Source: Candidatus Gastranaerophilales bacterium
GTDB lineage: Bacteria; Cyanobacteriota; Vampirovibrionia; Gastranaerophilales; Gastranaerophilaceae
Length of the DNA: 16,486 nt
Reading direction: 5' to 3'
NCBI GenBank assembly: GCA_003150395.1
Contig: QAMI01000008.1
Coordinates: 1-16,486, forward strand
In this document: positions 1 to 6,817 of the stretch, piece after piece
How positions within the stretch are numbered: the stretch's first letter is position 1
Layout: every line of letters begins with the position of its first letter
Position numbers and translations under genes: made by a program
The notes under the pieces: generated by a model
The model's input: only the letters and a program-made list of their open reading frames with translations
Database searches by the model: none
Told to the model about the DNA's origin: nothing

Positions 1-1434
1 TATCTGATGAAGCGGATTTAAAACTATTTGGGCAGTTTTCAAATCAACATTTTGCGTGCTCGTAATGTTTAAATCAGCAGCTTTATCTTCATACAATTTT
101 ATTAACCCTTTTACAAAAACGATTTGATTTTGGCTTGCCGGAACATGTGCATCAAGAGCGGTTTTGTCACCTCTAAACTGTAATTTAATCGTTGCCTTTG
201 GGGTATTATTCGGAATTGGTTTTTCAAGATAGCCGTTTGTTGAAAGAATATTTCCGGTTACGGATGGTTCAAGATAATCCCCTTTTATTTCAAGGTTCCC
301 GATGATATCGCCGTAGTATTTGTATTTTTTCAAAAGATAAAGGTTAAAACTGTTTTGAAAATTTTTATCCCCAGGCAAAAGAGGTAAAAAGTTTTCAATG
401 CGAGATGGGTTTATTGAAAGTTTTAAATTGACTTTAGGTTTTTTGGTGTCGATTTTCGAGATTTTGCCTGAAAGAAATGTGTCGATTCCTTTTGATTTCA
501 ACGTTAGCTCATTGATTACAAAACCGTTTTGAATAAGACTTAAATTTGTGTTGATTTTCAGATTGTCTTTACTGTATATAGAGTTGTTAATATCTTTTTG
601 CATCAACCCCAGGTTCTCTATTGCAAGGCTGCCATTAATTTGTTTATGATTGCTTTTGTCCAAAACAGTCTCAACGTCGAGGTTGACAATCCCGGAAAGC
701 CTTTCAATTTCATTTTTGGAAAGATATTTTGCGTAAGTTGAAAAATCCGCAAGGTTTAAGTCTTCGATTTTCCCGTTAATAACAATCTGGTCTTCTGAAA
801 TTTTTGTCAAAGGAAGTTTTACATCAACATCTGCAAAAATTTTTGAAGTTTTATTTCCGATTGAAAGTTCACTGTCTGTTTTAAATCTTATTCTTTTGTT
901 GTTTGTAAAATCATAAACTTCAAAATCTTTTCCTGTTACAATAATGTTTTTATTTACGATTTCGTCTTTTAAAGAAATTCCGTAGGAGGCAAGGTCTACA
1001 ACTGCTTTGTTTACGGTGATTTTAGGGTCTGACATTGAAAGCAGCGGATATTGGCCGAGTTTTAGCTGTGAATTTTTGTCGAAAATGAGATTAATTTGTA
1101 AATTATCTGCGCTAAAGTGGCTTATTTCAGCTTTGCTAAAAATCAGCGGCAAAAGTTTTACGCGCGTTTTCACGCCCTGAATTGAAAGCGCATCAGATTT
1201 ATCATTGTTAAGAATTTTGAATTCATCGGCGCGTATCCAAACAGCAGGGAGATAGCCCATTTTAATTTTTGGATTTTTAATTGAGGTTTCAAATCCGTAT
1301 TCTTTTTGTATGTATTTTTGCAGAAATTCAATGTTTCCCGGGCGGTTTAAAAAAGCCGGTATTACAAAATAATAGCCGCAATATAATACTGTACCGGTTA
1401 AAAAGATTATAAAAATTTTAGATTTTATACCCAT
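1..1434 (-). CDS. AsmA/TamB-like membrane-anchored protein, N-terminal part (3' end outside window)
   Basis: The frame is open from the ATG at 1434 to base 1 (478 codons) without a stop; I checked every codon. An N-terminal hydrophobic segment (about residues 6-27, rich in I, F, L and Y) would anchor it in the inner membrane, with the rest outside the cytoplasm. The remainder is long, low in cysteine and dominated by alternating hydrophobic/polar beta strands and repeated short 'LxI-N-L-x-L/x-S-K-I' patterns. This resembles the AsmA/TamB/YhdP group of bridge-like lipid-transport proteins, which are usually 600 to more than 1000 residues, so much of it lies to the left. AGGGA lies 5-6 nt before the start. 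It follows rubrerythrin by 54 bp but seems to have its own promoter. The family call rests on overall character, not a diagnostic motif. The ORF is certain; the function is moderate. Confidence 0.75.
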   Translation of the reverse strand, partial: MGIKSKIFIIFLTGTVLYCGYYFVIPAFLNRPGNIEFLQKYIQKEYGFETSIKNPKIKMGYLPAVWIRADEFKILNNDKSDALSIQGVKTRVKLLPLIFSKAEISHFSADNLQINLIFDKNSQLKLGQYPLLSMSDPKITVNKAVVDLASYGISLKDEIVNKNIIVTGKDFEVYDFTNNKRIRFKTDSELSIGNKTSKIFADVDVKLPLTKISEDQIVINGKIEDLNLADFSTYAKYLSKNEIERLSGIVNLDVETVLDKSNHKQINGSLAIENLGLMQKDINNSIYSKDNLKINTNLSLIQNGFVINELTLKSKGIDTFLSGKISKIDTKKPKVNLKLSINPSRIENFLPLLPGDKNFQNSFNLYLLKKYKYYGDIIGNLEIKGDYLEPSVTGNILSTNGYLEKPIPNNTPKATIKLQFRGDKTALDAHVPASQNQIVFVKGLIKLYEDKAADLNITSTQNVDLKTAQIVLNPLHQI

Positions 1435-1448
1435 ATTCCCTGTACAGT

Positions 1449-1477
1449 ATTATATGATAAATATTCTATTTTGGCTA
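1449..1477 (-). promoter_or_regulatory. Sigma70-type promoter for the AsmA/TamB-like gene
   Basis: On the minus strand a perfect -10 TATAAT (1449-1454) is separated by 17 bp from TAGCCA (1472-1477, 4 of 6 to TTGACA). The predicted start at about 1442 leaves an unusually short leader of about 8 nt before the ATG at 1434, just long enough for AGGGA. Confidence 0.4.
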
Positions 1478-1488
1478 TTTTTTTACAT

Positions 1489-2067
1489 CTAATAATTTTC
1501 ACAAAGAACTTGAAAATATGCTTTTTCGTGATGACAGTTCGGGCATTTGTTAGGGGCAGATTTGCCATGGTGAATGTAGCCGCATTCTCTGCACATCCAG
1601 TCAATTTCTGTATCTTTTTGGAAAACCGTGTCATTGATAATATTATTTAAAAGTTTTTTATATCTATTTTCGTGGTGTTCTTCGGCGCGTCTTACGTATT
1701 TGAAGGTGTCGGAAATTTCGTCAAACCCTTCTTCTTTTGCGACTTTTTCGCCTTCTGCATATAAATTTGACCACTCATCATGCTCGCCTGCAATTGCGCT
1801 TCTCAAATTTTCTTCTGTTTTTCCGAGTTCAAACGGGTAAGTTCCGGTAACTGTGCCAAGCGTGTCACCTATGTATTCGTAAAAAAGTTTGGCATGTTCT
1901 TTTTCATTGTCGGCTGTCATACAAAAGATTTCGGCAATTTGTTCGTAACCTTCTTCTTTGGCTTGTTTTGCAAAATACGTATATCTGTTTCTTGCCTGAG
2001 ATTCTCCGGCAAATGCATTGATTAAAATTTGTTCGGTTCTTGTCCCTCTTAATTTTTCTGAATTCAT
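1489..2067 (-). CDS. rbr: Rubrerythrin
   Basis: 192 residues, the usual rubrerythrin length. The protein is a cytosolic non-haem diiron peroxidase that reduces H2O2 using electrons from rubredoxin or NAD(P)H-linked partners, typical of anaerobes. An N-terminal ferritin-like four-helix domain supplies diiron ligand candidates E22 (in GESQARNRY), E55 and H58 (E-K-E-H), E95 (G-E-H-D-E) and E129/H132 (A-E-E-H-H). The C-terminal rubredoxin-like iron site has C159-x2-C162 and C175-x2-C178, preceded by W157. The start is fixed by GGAGGG five bases upstream of the ATG. It has its own promoter and a 14-bp palindrome in the leader, consistent with oxidative-stress control. The AsmA/TamB-like gene lies downstream on the same strand. 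Confidence 0.96.
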   Translation of the reverse strand: MNSEKLRGTRTEQILINAFAGESQARNRYTYFAKQAKEEGYEQIAEIFCMTADNEKEHAKLFYEYIGDTLGTVTGTYPFELGKTEENLRSAIAGEHDEWSNLYAEGEKVAKEEGFDEISDTFKYVRRAEEHHENRYKKLLNNIINDTVFQKDTEIDWMCRECGYIHHGKSAPNKCPNCHHEKAYFQVLCENY

Positions 2068-2086
2068 AAAGCCCTCCGTTTCTATA

Positions 2087-2146
2087 AAATTTTAAAATTT
2101 CCTTTCTTTTTGGGCAATTATCGTAGAGGATTAGCCGCAGGGGCAA
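2087..2146 (-). promoter_or_regulatory. Rubrerythrin promoter with a 14-bp palindrome in the leader
   Basis: On the minus strand a -10 GATAAT (2117-2122) lies 18 bp from TTGCCC (2141-2146). Between the -10 and the GGAGGG site is the perfect palindrome AAATTTTAAAATTT (2087-2100), placed where a repressor could block transcription or where the leader could fold. It is not an exact PerR box, so the regulator is unknown. The rest of the divergent gap to 2260 shows nothing strong beyond a small CCCG-TTG-CGGG hairpin near 2168. Confidence 0.35.
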
Positions 2147-2260
2147 TTTTAATAGTAAAAGATAACCCGTTGCGGGGATTATATCGGATGAGAAAAATTT
2201 CATAATAAAATTATACAAATTAAGGGCTATAGGGCTGGCAAGCCGGTATAGGAGGGAATT

Positions 2261-2422
2261 ATGAATTTGTTAAATTACACAAAGAAACTTTCTGAAAAAA
2301 TTTCATACTATGACCGGCTGACGCGGGAAGCTAAAAAGTTTTCAATGTCAAATCCTTTTGCCCAACCGGCAAACTTGACAGTTATTTGGGTTGAAAACTG
2401 CAATGAAAAGAAGGCAGAATAG
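2261..2422 (+). CDS. Small hypothetical protein (53 aa)
   Basis: A 53-codon ORF from the ATG at 2261 to the TAG at 2420-2422. GGAGGG sits four bases before the ATG, one of the best ribosome binding sites in the window, so translation is likely despite the short length. The peptide is polar and charged: an N-terminal amphipathic Lys/Glu/Tyr stretch, a middle S-N-P-F-A-Q-P segment, and a short hydrophobic strand (L-T-V-I-W-V) followed by a C-N-E-K-K tail. It has no signal peptide or membrane segment. It converges on the XRE gene with a 3-bp gap, so the two are not an operon. I do not recognise the family. Confidence 0.7.
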   Translation: MNLLNYTKKLSEKISYYDRLTREAKKFSMSNPFAQPANLTVIWVENCNEKKAE

Positions 2423-2425
2423 CTT

Positions 2426-2635
2426 TTATTCAAAGTCAATCAAATTTTTAACCGGAACTTCCAAAATATCTGCAATCAGAAAAAGTTTTCTAAGGCTGAT
2501 GAATTCTTTGCCTGTTTCAATGCAGGCAAGATGCTCGCGCGAAAGGTCAACCATCTCTGCAAGCTGATTTTGAGAAAGTTTGTGAGCTTTTCTGAATGCT
2601 TTTATATTTTGCCCTAAGTTCTTCAATCTTGACAT
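2426..2635 (-). CDS. XRE-family helix-turn-helix transcriptional regulator
   Basis: 69 residues, essentially one Cro/C1-type HTH domain. The segments L-S-Q-N-Q-L-A-E-M-V (about 20-29) and S-R-E-H-L-A-C-I-E-T-G (about 32-42) form the classic helix-turn-recognition helix. F-I-S-L-R-K-L-F-L-I-A-D-I-L-E-V-P form the closing helices. No extra sensor or catalytic domain is present, so it is probably a small DNA-binding repressor. No Shine-Dalgarno is visible before the ATG at 2635. An inverted repeat with a tandem half-site lies in the 75-bp gap to the divergent pilin gene, suggesting autoregulation and control of the pilin. Single-domain XRE proteins also occur as antitoxins, but no partner toxin is adjacent on this strand. 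Confidence 0.9.
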   Translation of the reverse strand: MSRLKNLGQNIKAFRKAHKLSQNQLAEMVDLSREHLACIETGKEFISLRKLFLIADILEVPVKNLIDFE

Positions 2636-2657
2636 AAATTAATTTTGCAACAATAAT

Positions 2658-2687
2658 ATATGTAAATATGTAAGATGATATCTTACA
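2658..2687. promoter_or_regulatory. Candidate operator: inverted repeat plus tandem half-site between XRE regulator and pilin gene
   Basis: TGTAAGAT-GAT-ATCTTACA (2669-2687) is a perfect 8-bp inverted repeat with a 3-bp centre. It overlaps a tandem direct repeat of ATATGTAA (2658-2665 and 2666-2673). Dyads of this size are typical of XRE dimer sites. The position, 34 bp upstream of the XRE start and 24 bp upstream of the pilin start, would let one protein control both. Binding is inference. Confidence 0.55.
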
Positions 2688-2710
2688 AAACTGTTAAGAT
2701 TGGAGAAATT

Positions 2711-3475
2711 ATGAAAAAAGGCTTCACGTTAGCAGAGGGTGCTACGCACGTAGGTATCTTTGCGAAAAAGCGTCAAGTGGCGTTTACTATAGCAGAGGTT
2801 CTAATAACCTTGGGTATAATTGGAATTGTTGCAGCTATGACTTTGTCAACGGTTATCAACAATAGCCGGAATAAACAACTGGAAGTCGGATTGAAACGAA
2901 GCTACTCTGTGATAGCTCAAGCATTTGAAATGTATCAGGCTGAAAATGGAGAGAGAATTACTCCACAAAACACAGGATTGCATGAATTAAAACCAATCTT
3001 GATGAAATACCTCAAAATTGTTGAAGATTGCGGATTTGGTACGAGTGACACAAATGATGCCTGTATTCCTAATATTGATTCTGGCAATTTTCAGGGAGAT
3101 AAGGGAAGTGCACGCGCTTATAAAACTTTTAATGGTGATGCCAAAATTAAGATTTCTTTTTTTGATGACGGCCAGTTTGTAACAAATGACGGTGCATTAA
3201 TTTTAATTGAAAACAATACTCCTAATTTTAATCAGATGTTTATTTCTGTAGATGTCAACGGCTACAACAAAAATCCAAATCGTCTTGGACAAGATTTGTT
3301 TATGTTCCAGATTGACAAGACAGGAAAGCTTTTGCCAATGGGCGTAAAAGGCTCAAAATATTACAGTGAAACTGAGGAATATTGTTCAGTTTCATCTTCA
3401 AGTAATTTAAACGGTGCCGGCTGCACTTACAATGCGCTTACTGACAAAGATTATTTTAAAAATCTTCCAAAATAA
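2711..3475 (+). CDS. Type IV pilin-like (pseudopilin) protein with two successive prepilin-peptidase motifs
   Basis: 254 residues from the ATG at 2711, chosen because GGAGA lies just upstream; an in-frame ATG at 2675 lies inside the operator dyad and lacks such a site. Residues 4-9 read G-F-T-L-A-E, a canonical class III signal cut site. About 20 residues later A24-F25-T-I-A-E29 is followed by the real hydrophobic helix (about 30-47, V-L-I-T-L-G-I-I-G-I-V-A-A-M). Only the second motif is joined to a membrane helix, so processing probably occurs there. The C-terminal globular domain has four cysteines (107, 118, 225, 238) and a D-V-N-G...G-x-D-x-F-x-F motif (181-199), both shared with the pilin-like protein at 13460. 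The likely role is a minor pilin or pseudopilin of a type II/IV system; no assembly genes are in the window. Confidence 0.9.
   Translation: MKKGFTLAEGATHVGIFAKKRQVAFTIAEVLITLGIIGIVAAMTLSTVINNSRNKQLEVGLKRSYSVIAQAFEMYQAENGERITPQNTGLHELKPILMKYLKIVEDCGFGTSDTNDACIPNIDSGNFQGDKGSARAYKTFNGDAKIKISFFDDGQFVTNDGALILIENNTPNFNQMFISVDVNGYNKNPNRLGQDLFMFQIDKTGKLLPMGVKGSKYYSETEEYCSVSSSSNLNGAGCTYNALTDKDYFKNLPK
2723..2800 (+). repeat. 60-bp-offset direct repeat coding the doubled prepilin leader
   Basis: TTCACGTTAGCAGAGGGT (2723-2740) and TTTACTATAGCAGAGGTT (2783-2800) match at 14 of 18 positions and lie exactly 60 bp (20 codons) apart, in frame. Each encodes F-T-[LI]-A-E-[GV]. The unit between them contains the perfect inverted repeat CTACG-CA-CGTAG (2742-2753). 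This looks like an in-frame insertion or partial duplication at the leader. Confidence 0.6.
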
Positions 3476-3485
3476 TTGAGAGACT

Positions 3486-3505
3486 GGCGCCCGCGCGCGG
3501 GTGCC
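3486..3505. terminator. GC-rich bidirectional hairpin between convergent genes
   Basis: GGCGCCCGCG (3486-3495) pairs with CGCGGGTGCC (3496-3505) through one G-U pair, an extremely GC-rich stem in an AT-rich setting. It lies 10 bp after the pilin stop and 11 bp before the end of the ABC ATPase gene on the other strand. It lacks a clean T-run on either side, so it may be a weak or factor-assisted terminator serving both strands. Confidence 0.5.
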
Positions 3506-3516
3506 TGATTAAACTC

Positions 3517-4554
3517 TTAAATCCTTTTGCCCGTTTCCGCGTCAAAGAAATAAATATCTTCTTTTTTAACGCTTAAATTAATTGTTTTTGCGATTTCACT
3601 ATCCGGCGGAAGCTTTGCACTACATTTGCTTTCACCGACGTTGAAGTATACAATCTTTTCACTGCCCAAAAGTTCTTGCATATCAACTTGAGCTGAAAAT
3701 TTTACATCACCGCCGCAAACCATTTTTTCCGGACGAATACCAAGAATGACAGATTGTGTATTTGGAAGATTATCCATTTTAAAACTGAAATCCGCAAATT
3801 TTATACAGCCATCTTCAATTTTTGCGTTAATGAAGTTCATCTGCGGGGAGCCTACAAAACCTGCAACAAATGTATTGGATGGGTTGTTGTAAATCTCTTC
3901 CGGTGCCGCAACCTGTTGAATTATGCCTTTGTCGAGAACAACAATTCTGTCGCCCATTGTCAAAGCTTCTGTTTGGTCATGGGTTACGTATATGAATGTA
4001 GTTTGAAGTTTTTCATGCAGCTTTTTAATCTCAGCCCGCATTTGCACGCGAAGTTTTGCGTCTAAATTTGAAAGCGGCTCATCCATAAGAAAAACCTTTG
4101 GATTTCTCACTATTGCACGCCCCAAGGCAACACGCTGGCGCTGACCGCCTGAAAGCTGTTTTGGTTTTCTGTCAAGATACTCGGTTAAATCCAATATTTC
4201 TGCGGCTTCTTTAACTTTTGCCTCAATTGTCGCCTTGTCAACTTTGCGCATTTTCAGACCAAAGGCAATGTTTTCTCTGACGGTCATATGCGGATAAAGT
4301 GCATAACTTTGAAAAACAAAGGCAATATCACGGTCCTTTGGCGGAATATCATTGACTTTTTTGCCGCCAATCAGAATATCGCCGCCGGAAATTTCTTCCA
4401 AGCCTGCAATCATTCTCAAAATAGTTGATTTCCCGCAGCCTGATGCTCCGACAAGCACTATGAATTCTTTGTCTTTAATTTCTAAGTCAATCTTGTCTAT
4501 TACGACTTTTGAATCGTATTTTTTGCAGACATTTTTTAACGTTACGCTACTCAT
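3517..4554 (-). CDS. Carbohydrate ABC transporter ATP-binding protein, UgpC/MsmX/MalK type
   Basis: 345 residues, typical of CUT1 ATPases (about 360). Cytoplasmic subunit that powers sugar or glycerol-phosphate uptake by importers whose permeases lie elsewhere. In order: Walker A G-A-S-G-C-G-K-S-T (36-44), Q-loop Q82, signature L-S-G-G-Q (134-138), Walker B V-F-L-M-D-E-P (154-160), D-loop S-N-L-D (162-165), H-loop H192, then a C-terminal TOBE/OB region (about 235-345) with the G-I-R-P-E motif (272-276) seen in MalK relatives. No permease or binding protein is nearby, so it may be a shared ATPase like MsmX. Its ATG lies inside the last codons of the upstream kinase gene (8-bp overlap) with only a weak SD, so it is probably translationally coupled. 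Confidence 0.93.
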   Translation of the reverse strand: MSSVTLKNVCKKYDSKVVIDKIDLEIKDKEFIVLVGASGCGKSTILRMIAGLEEISGGDILIGGKKVNDIPPKDRDIAFVFQSYALYPHMTVRENIAFGLKMRKVDKATIEAKVKEAAEILDLTEYLDRKPKQLSGGQRQRVALGRAIVRNPKVFLMDEPLSNLDAKLRVQMRAEIKKLHEKLQTTFIYVTHDQTEALTMGDRIVVLDKGIIQQVAAPEEIYNNPSNTFVAGFVGSPQMNFINAKIEDGCIKFADFSFKMDNLPNTQSVILGIRPEKMVCGGDVKFSAQVDMQELLGSEKIVYFNVGESKCSAKLPPDSEIAKTINLSVKKEDIYFFDAETGKRI

Positions 4555-5680
4555 CTTCTAAAATAAGTCCTTTTTCAACAGGTAAAATTATGTTAAATGT
4601 TGTGCCTTTCATAATTTCAGATTCAACCCAAACTGTTCCTTTAAGCTTTTCCAAAAGAATTTTTACGGTGCTTAAGCTGACGCTTCTTATGAAATCCTTT
4701 TTATTTATTTTATATAGTTGTGTATAAGGTTCAAAAAGTCCGTCAAGCTCAATTTCTTTTAAGCCCATTCCTGTATCTTTAATCGAAATCATAAGATATG
4801 ATGTGCTTGTTGCATTGTTAAATACCTTAAGCCCTGATTTTACAACTAATTCCATCTCAGGATTTGAAAGAGTAATGTTTATTGAGCCGACTTCTGTTGA
4901 TTTTACTGAAGTTTCCATAATATTTTGCAAAACAGTTTTCAAAACGCTTTCATCTGTTGTAACCGGACGATTTTTAAGCTCTTCAAAGTCAAGATTTACT
5001 GTAAGTCTTTTTGTATTTGTAAGGTTTTCATTTGCTTTGATGACCTCTTGAACGCAGTTTACAACGTCAAAAGTTTTGATATCAAATTTTACAAGGCTTG
5101 ATTCGGCTTTTGAAAATTCAAAAAATTTGTCCATAAAATACAAAAGTTCTGATGCATTTTTGTTAATTATTTTTACATACTTTTCCTGTTTTTCGGAAAT
5201 AGTTCCGCCAAGCCCGTCTGATAATGCATTAGAAAATCCGATTATTGATTGCAAAGGTGATTTGAAATCATGTGTTAGTTTTGAAAGCATGATGTTTTTG
5301 TCTTTGTTTAAGCGGCCTGTTTTTTCGGCATTTGCAAGAACTTTCGTCATTGCAGTAACATCACGCACTGTTACGATAAACTGATCTTCAAGCATTGATG
5401 CGTTCATTTCGATAAAAAATTCGTGTTCGTCTTTTGTAATTGCTCCTGCTATGACAGGAACATGCTTTAAAGCAGACTGATTAACAAGTTCGACACCCTT
5501 GCTTACAAAATCATCGAAATAATAATCAATTTCTTCAGAGTTGTCTATTCCGAACATATATTCGGCTTCTCTGTTTGTCCAGATTATTCTTCCGCTGTCA
5601 TCCAGCAGCATAACAGCATCAGGAAGCTTTTGTAATATTTCTTTTAAGTTAATCCCTGAAAATAAATTGATGAAATTCAT
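4547..5680 (-). CDS. Soluble PAS-domain sensor histidine kinase with degenerate ATP-binding motifs
   Basis: 377 residues without a membrane segment. A PAS domain (about 12-110; D-A-V-M-L-L-D-D-S-G-R-I-I-W-T-N-R-E-A-E) would sense an internal cue. The HisKA helix keeps the phospho-acceptor H137 in T-H-D-F-K-S-P-L. The HATPase domain is partly eroded. The N-box reads L-Q-N-I-M-E-T-S-V-K-S-T (251-262) with Thr257 where the Mg-binding Asn is usual. The G1 box D-T-G-M-G-L (302-307) and F-box F-E-P-Y (316-319) are intact, but the G2 loop, usually G-x-G-L-G-L, reads I-R-S-V-S-L (331-336). Kinase activity may be low or lost, leaving a phosphatase or scaffold role. No response regulator is adjacent. 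It overlaps the ABC ATPase gene. A TATAAT-like -10 lies upstream. Confidence 0.88.
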   Translation of the reverse strand: MNFINLFSGINLKEILQKLPDAVMLLDDSGRIIWTNREAEYMFGIDNSEEIDYYFDDFVSKGVELVNQSALKHVPVIAGAITKDEHEFFIEMNASMLEDQFIVTVRDVTAMTKVLANAEKTGRLNKDKNIMLSKLTHDFKSPLQSIIGFSNALSDGLGGTISEKQEKYVKIINKNASELLYFMDKFFEFSKAESSLVKFDIKTFDVVNCVQEVIKANENLTNTKRLTVNLDFEELKNRPVTTDESVLKTVLQNIMETSVKSTEVGSINITLSNPEMELVVKSGLKVFNNATSTSYLMISIKDTGMGLKEIELDGLFEPYTQLYKINKKDFIRSVSLSTVKILLEKLKGTVWVESEIMKGTTFNIILPVEKGLILEDE

Positions 5681-5700
5681 CTTGCCTTAAGTCCTATTTT

Positions 5701-5706
5701 ATTATA
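5701..5706 (-). promoter_or_regulatory. -10 element upstream of the PAS kinase gene
   Basis: TATAAT on the minus strand about 20 bp before the ATG at 5680, inside the palindrome ATTATATAAT (5701-5710). A convincing -35 is not visible. The leader contains an AAGG site close to the start codon. Confidence 0.35.
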
Positions 5707-5843
5707 TAATAAATGATAACATAAAAATTTGCTTTAAAATCTGTAAATATTAATTTTTGTAATTTTTTCTACACAAACTAGCAAAAAATATATATTTTGC
5801 GTTTTAAAGCAAAAAAGCGCGAGTGAGATTACAGAAAAACTGA

Positions 5844-5936
5844 ATGAAGATATTAGAAATGGCTGTATTACACCGGTGTTTTTTCAAAGTAGTAGAATGT
5901 CTTATGAACCCCAAAAGCAAAGGATGTGAACCATGA
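5844..5936 (+). CDS. Possible 30-codon upstream ORF coupled to the next gene
   Basis: ATG at 5844 and TGA at 5934-5936. The stop overlaps the start of the following gene in an ATGA arrangement, a configuration that often signals translational coupling. The peptide is Cys- and Lys-containing (M-K-I-L-E-M-A-V-L-H-R-C...) and matches nothing I know. There is no good Shine-Dalgarno before its ATG, so the overlap may be chance. The 5741-5843 region before it holds a GCAAAA...TTTTGC inverted repeat (5781-5800) and nothing else I can name. Confidence 0.2.
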   Translation: MKILEMAVLHRCFFKVVECLMNPKSKGCEP

Positions 5937-6265
5937 GAGAAATCAATAATAACCCGAATAATTTGAATTTTTCCGCAGTTCAAAAGCTTGACCAGCAAAA
6001 GGACACCAATATCTCTGCTGCAGAAGTTAATGCCGAACAGTCATCTTTAACGGAAATGCCGGATTTGTCACAAATGCCGGCTGCTGTTACAGGCCGCTCT
6101 CTAGTGTTTAAAGGTGATTCCGTTGACAACGATATTAAGTTTTTGTTAAAAAATCCTTCCTTCTGTGCAAAAGCTAATGAATTTTTTGACATAGCTGAAA
6201 AACAATCAGGTTATGAAAATGCTGCAAAACTTATGGATGGTTTTGTTAAAGAATTCCAAAAATAA
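5933..6265 (+). CDS. Hypothetical protein (110 aa)
   Basis: AAAGGA lies nine bases before the ATG at 5933, supporting this start. The N-terminal half is Asn/Gln/Ser-rich and probably disordered. It is followed by a P-A-A-V-T-G-R-S-L-V-F-K-G-D segment (about 49-62) and an alpha-helical, charged C-terminus (about 66-110, with K-A-N-E-F-F-D-I-A-E-K and A-A-K-L-M-D-G-F-V-K-E-F). There is no signal peptide, membrane segment or catalytic motif. It is convergent with aroQ with an 8-bp gap. I do not recognise the family. The disordered head plus small helical tail resembles small lineage-specific or exported accessory proteins, but that is speculation. Confidence 0.75.
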   Translation: MREINNNPNNLNFSAVQKLDQQKDTNISAAEVNAEQSSLTEMPDLSQMPAAVTGRSLVFKGDSVDNDIKFLLKNPSFCAKANEFFDIAEKQSGYENAAKLMDGFVKEFQK

Positions 6266-6273
6266 TTTTAAGG

Positions 6274-6708
6274 TTACCTTTTAAAAATATCGGAAAGCCC
6301 TTTTAGTGCAAGTTTATAGCTGTGAATTCCGAAACCTGATATTTGGCCTATGCAAACTCCGGCAATAAGAGATTTTTGTCTAAATTCTTCACGCGCGTGA
6401 ATGTTTGTCATGTGAACTTCCACTGTCGGAAGGTTTACGGCTGAAATTGCATCACGTATTGCAACGCTTGTGTGTGTGTAAGCGGCGGCGTTTATGACAA
6501 TTCCGTCTGCGCTGTTTTTTGCTTGCTGAATTTTTTCAACAATTTCGCCCTCATGGTTGCTTTGGAAGGTTTCAATATCAATGCCAAGTTCAAAAGAATA
6601 TGCATAAAGCTCTTTTTCCAATTCCTTTAATGTCAGCGTTCCATACTTTTCTGGCTCCCGTGTTCCAAGCATATTCATATTTACGCCGTTTATAACCAAA
6701 ATTTTCAT
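6274..6708 (-). CDS. aroQ: 3-dehydroquinate dehydratase, type II
   Basis: 144 residues, the standard length for this dodecameric flavodoxin-fold enzyme. It removes water from 3-dehydroquinate to give 3-dehydroshikimate (third step of the shikimate pathway). The N-terminal I-N-G-V-N-M-N-M-L-G-T-R-E-P-E-K-Y-G block carries the flexible-loop Arg17 and catalytic Tyr22. N73 (V-I-N-A-A-A-Y-T-H-T-S), H79, E97-H99 (V-E-V-H-M-T-N-I-H-A-R-E-E-F-R), R106 and R110 complete the active site. The G-F-G-I-H-S-Y block near 125-131 is also typical. AGGAG lies seven bases before the ATG and a strong promoter lies just upstream. It stands alone, with no other aro gene in the window. Confidence 0.97.
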   Translation of the reverse strand: MKILVINGVNMNMLGTREPEKYGTLTLKELEKELYAYSFELGIDIETFQSNHEGEIVEKIQQAKNSADGIVINAAAYTHTSVAIRDAISAVNLPTVEVHMTNIHAREEFRQKSLIAGVCIGQISGFGIHSYKLALKGLSDIFKR

Positions 6709-6726
6709 GACAATTCTCCTGCCTCA

Positions 6727-6755
6727 ATTATAGTATAAAATCAATGAATTGTAAA
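6727..6755 (-). promoter_or_regulatory. aroQ promoter
   Basis: TTTACA (6750-6755, 5 of 6 to TTGACA), a 17-bp spacer and a perfect TATAAT (6727-6732), read on the minus strand. The predicted start is about 12 nt before the ATG, leaving room for AGGAG. This is one of the best sigma70-type promoters in the window. Confidence 0.65.
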
Positions 6756-6817
6756 TTTTTATTAAATTACATATTGTAAATGTAACAAATTTGACATGCT
6801 TGGCTTATCATGCATGT

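Noticed and set aside
2675..2710. Upstream ATG for the first pilin-like gene
   Set aside because: It lies inside the operator dyad, lacks a Shine-Dalgarno, and would put 13 extra residues before a canonical M-K-K-G leader.
5781..5800. GCAAAA...TTTTGC inverted repeat as a terminator for the PAS kinase promoter region
   Set aside because: It is AT-only apart from the ends, has an eight-base loop and no convincing T-run, and lies upstream of both flanking genes.
6262..6292. AAGGT-T-ACCTT dyad between the 110-residue gene and aroQ as a terminator
   Set aside because: The stem is only five AT-rich pairs and overlaps the aroQ end; too weak to call.
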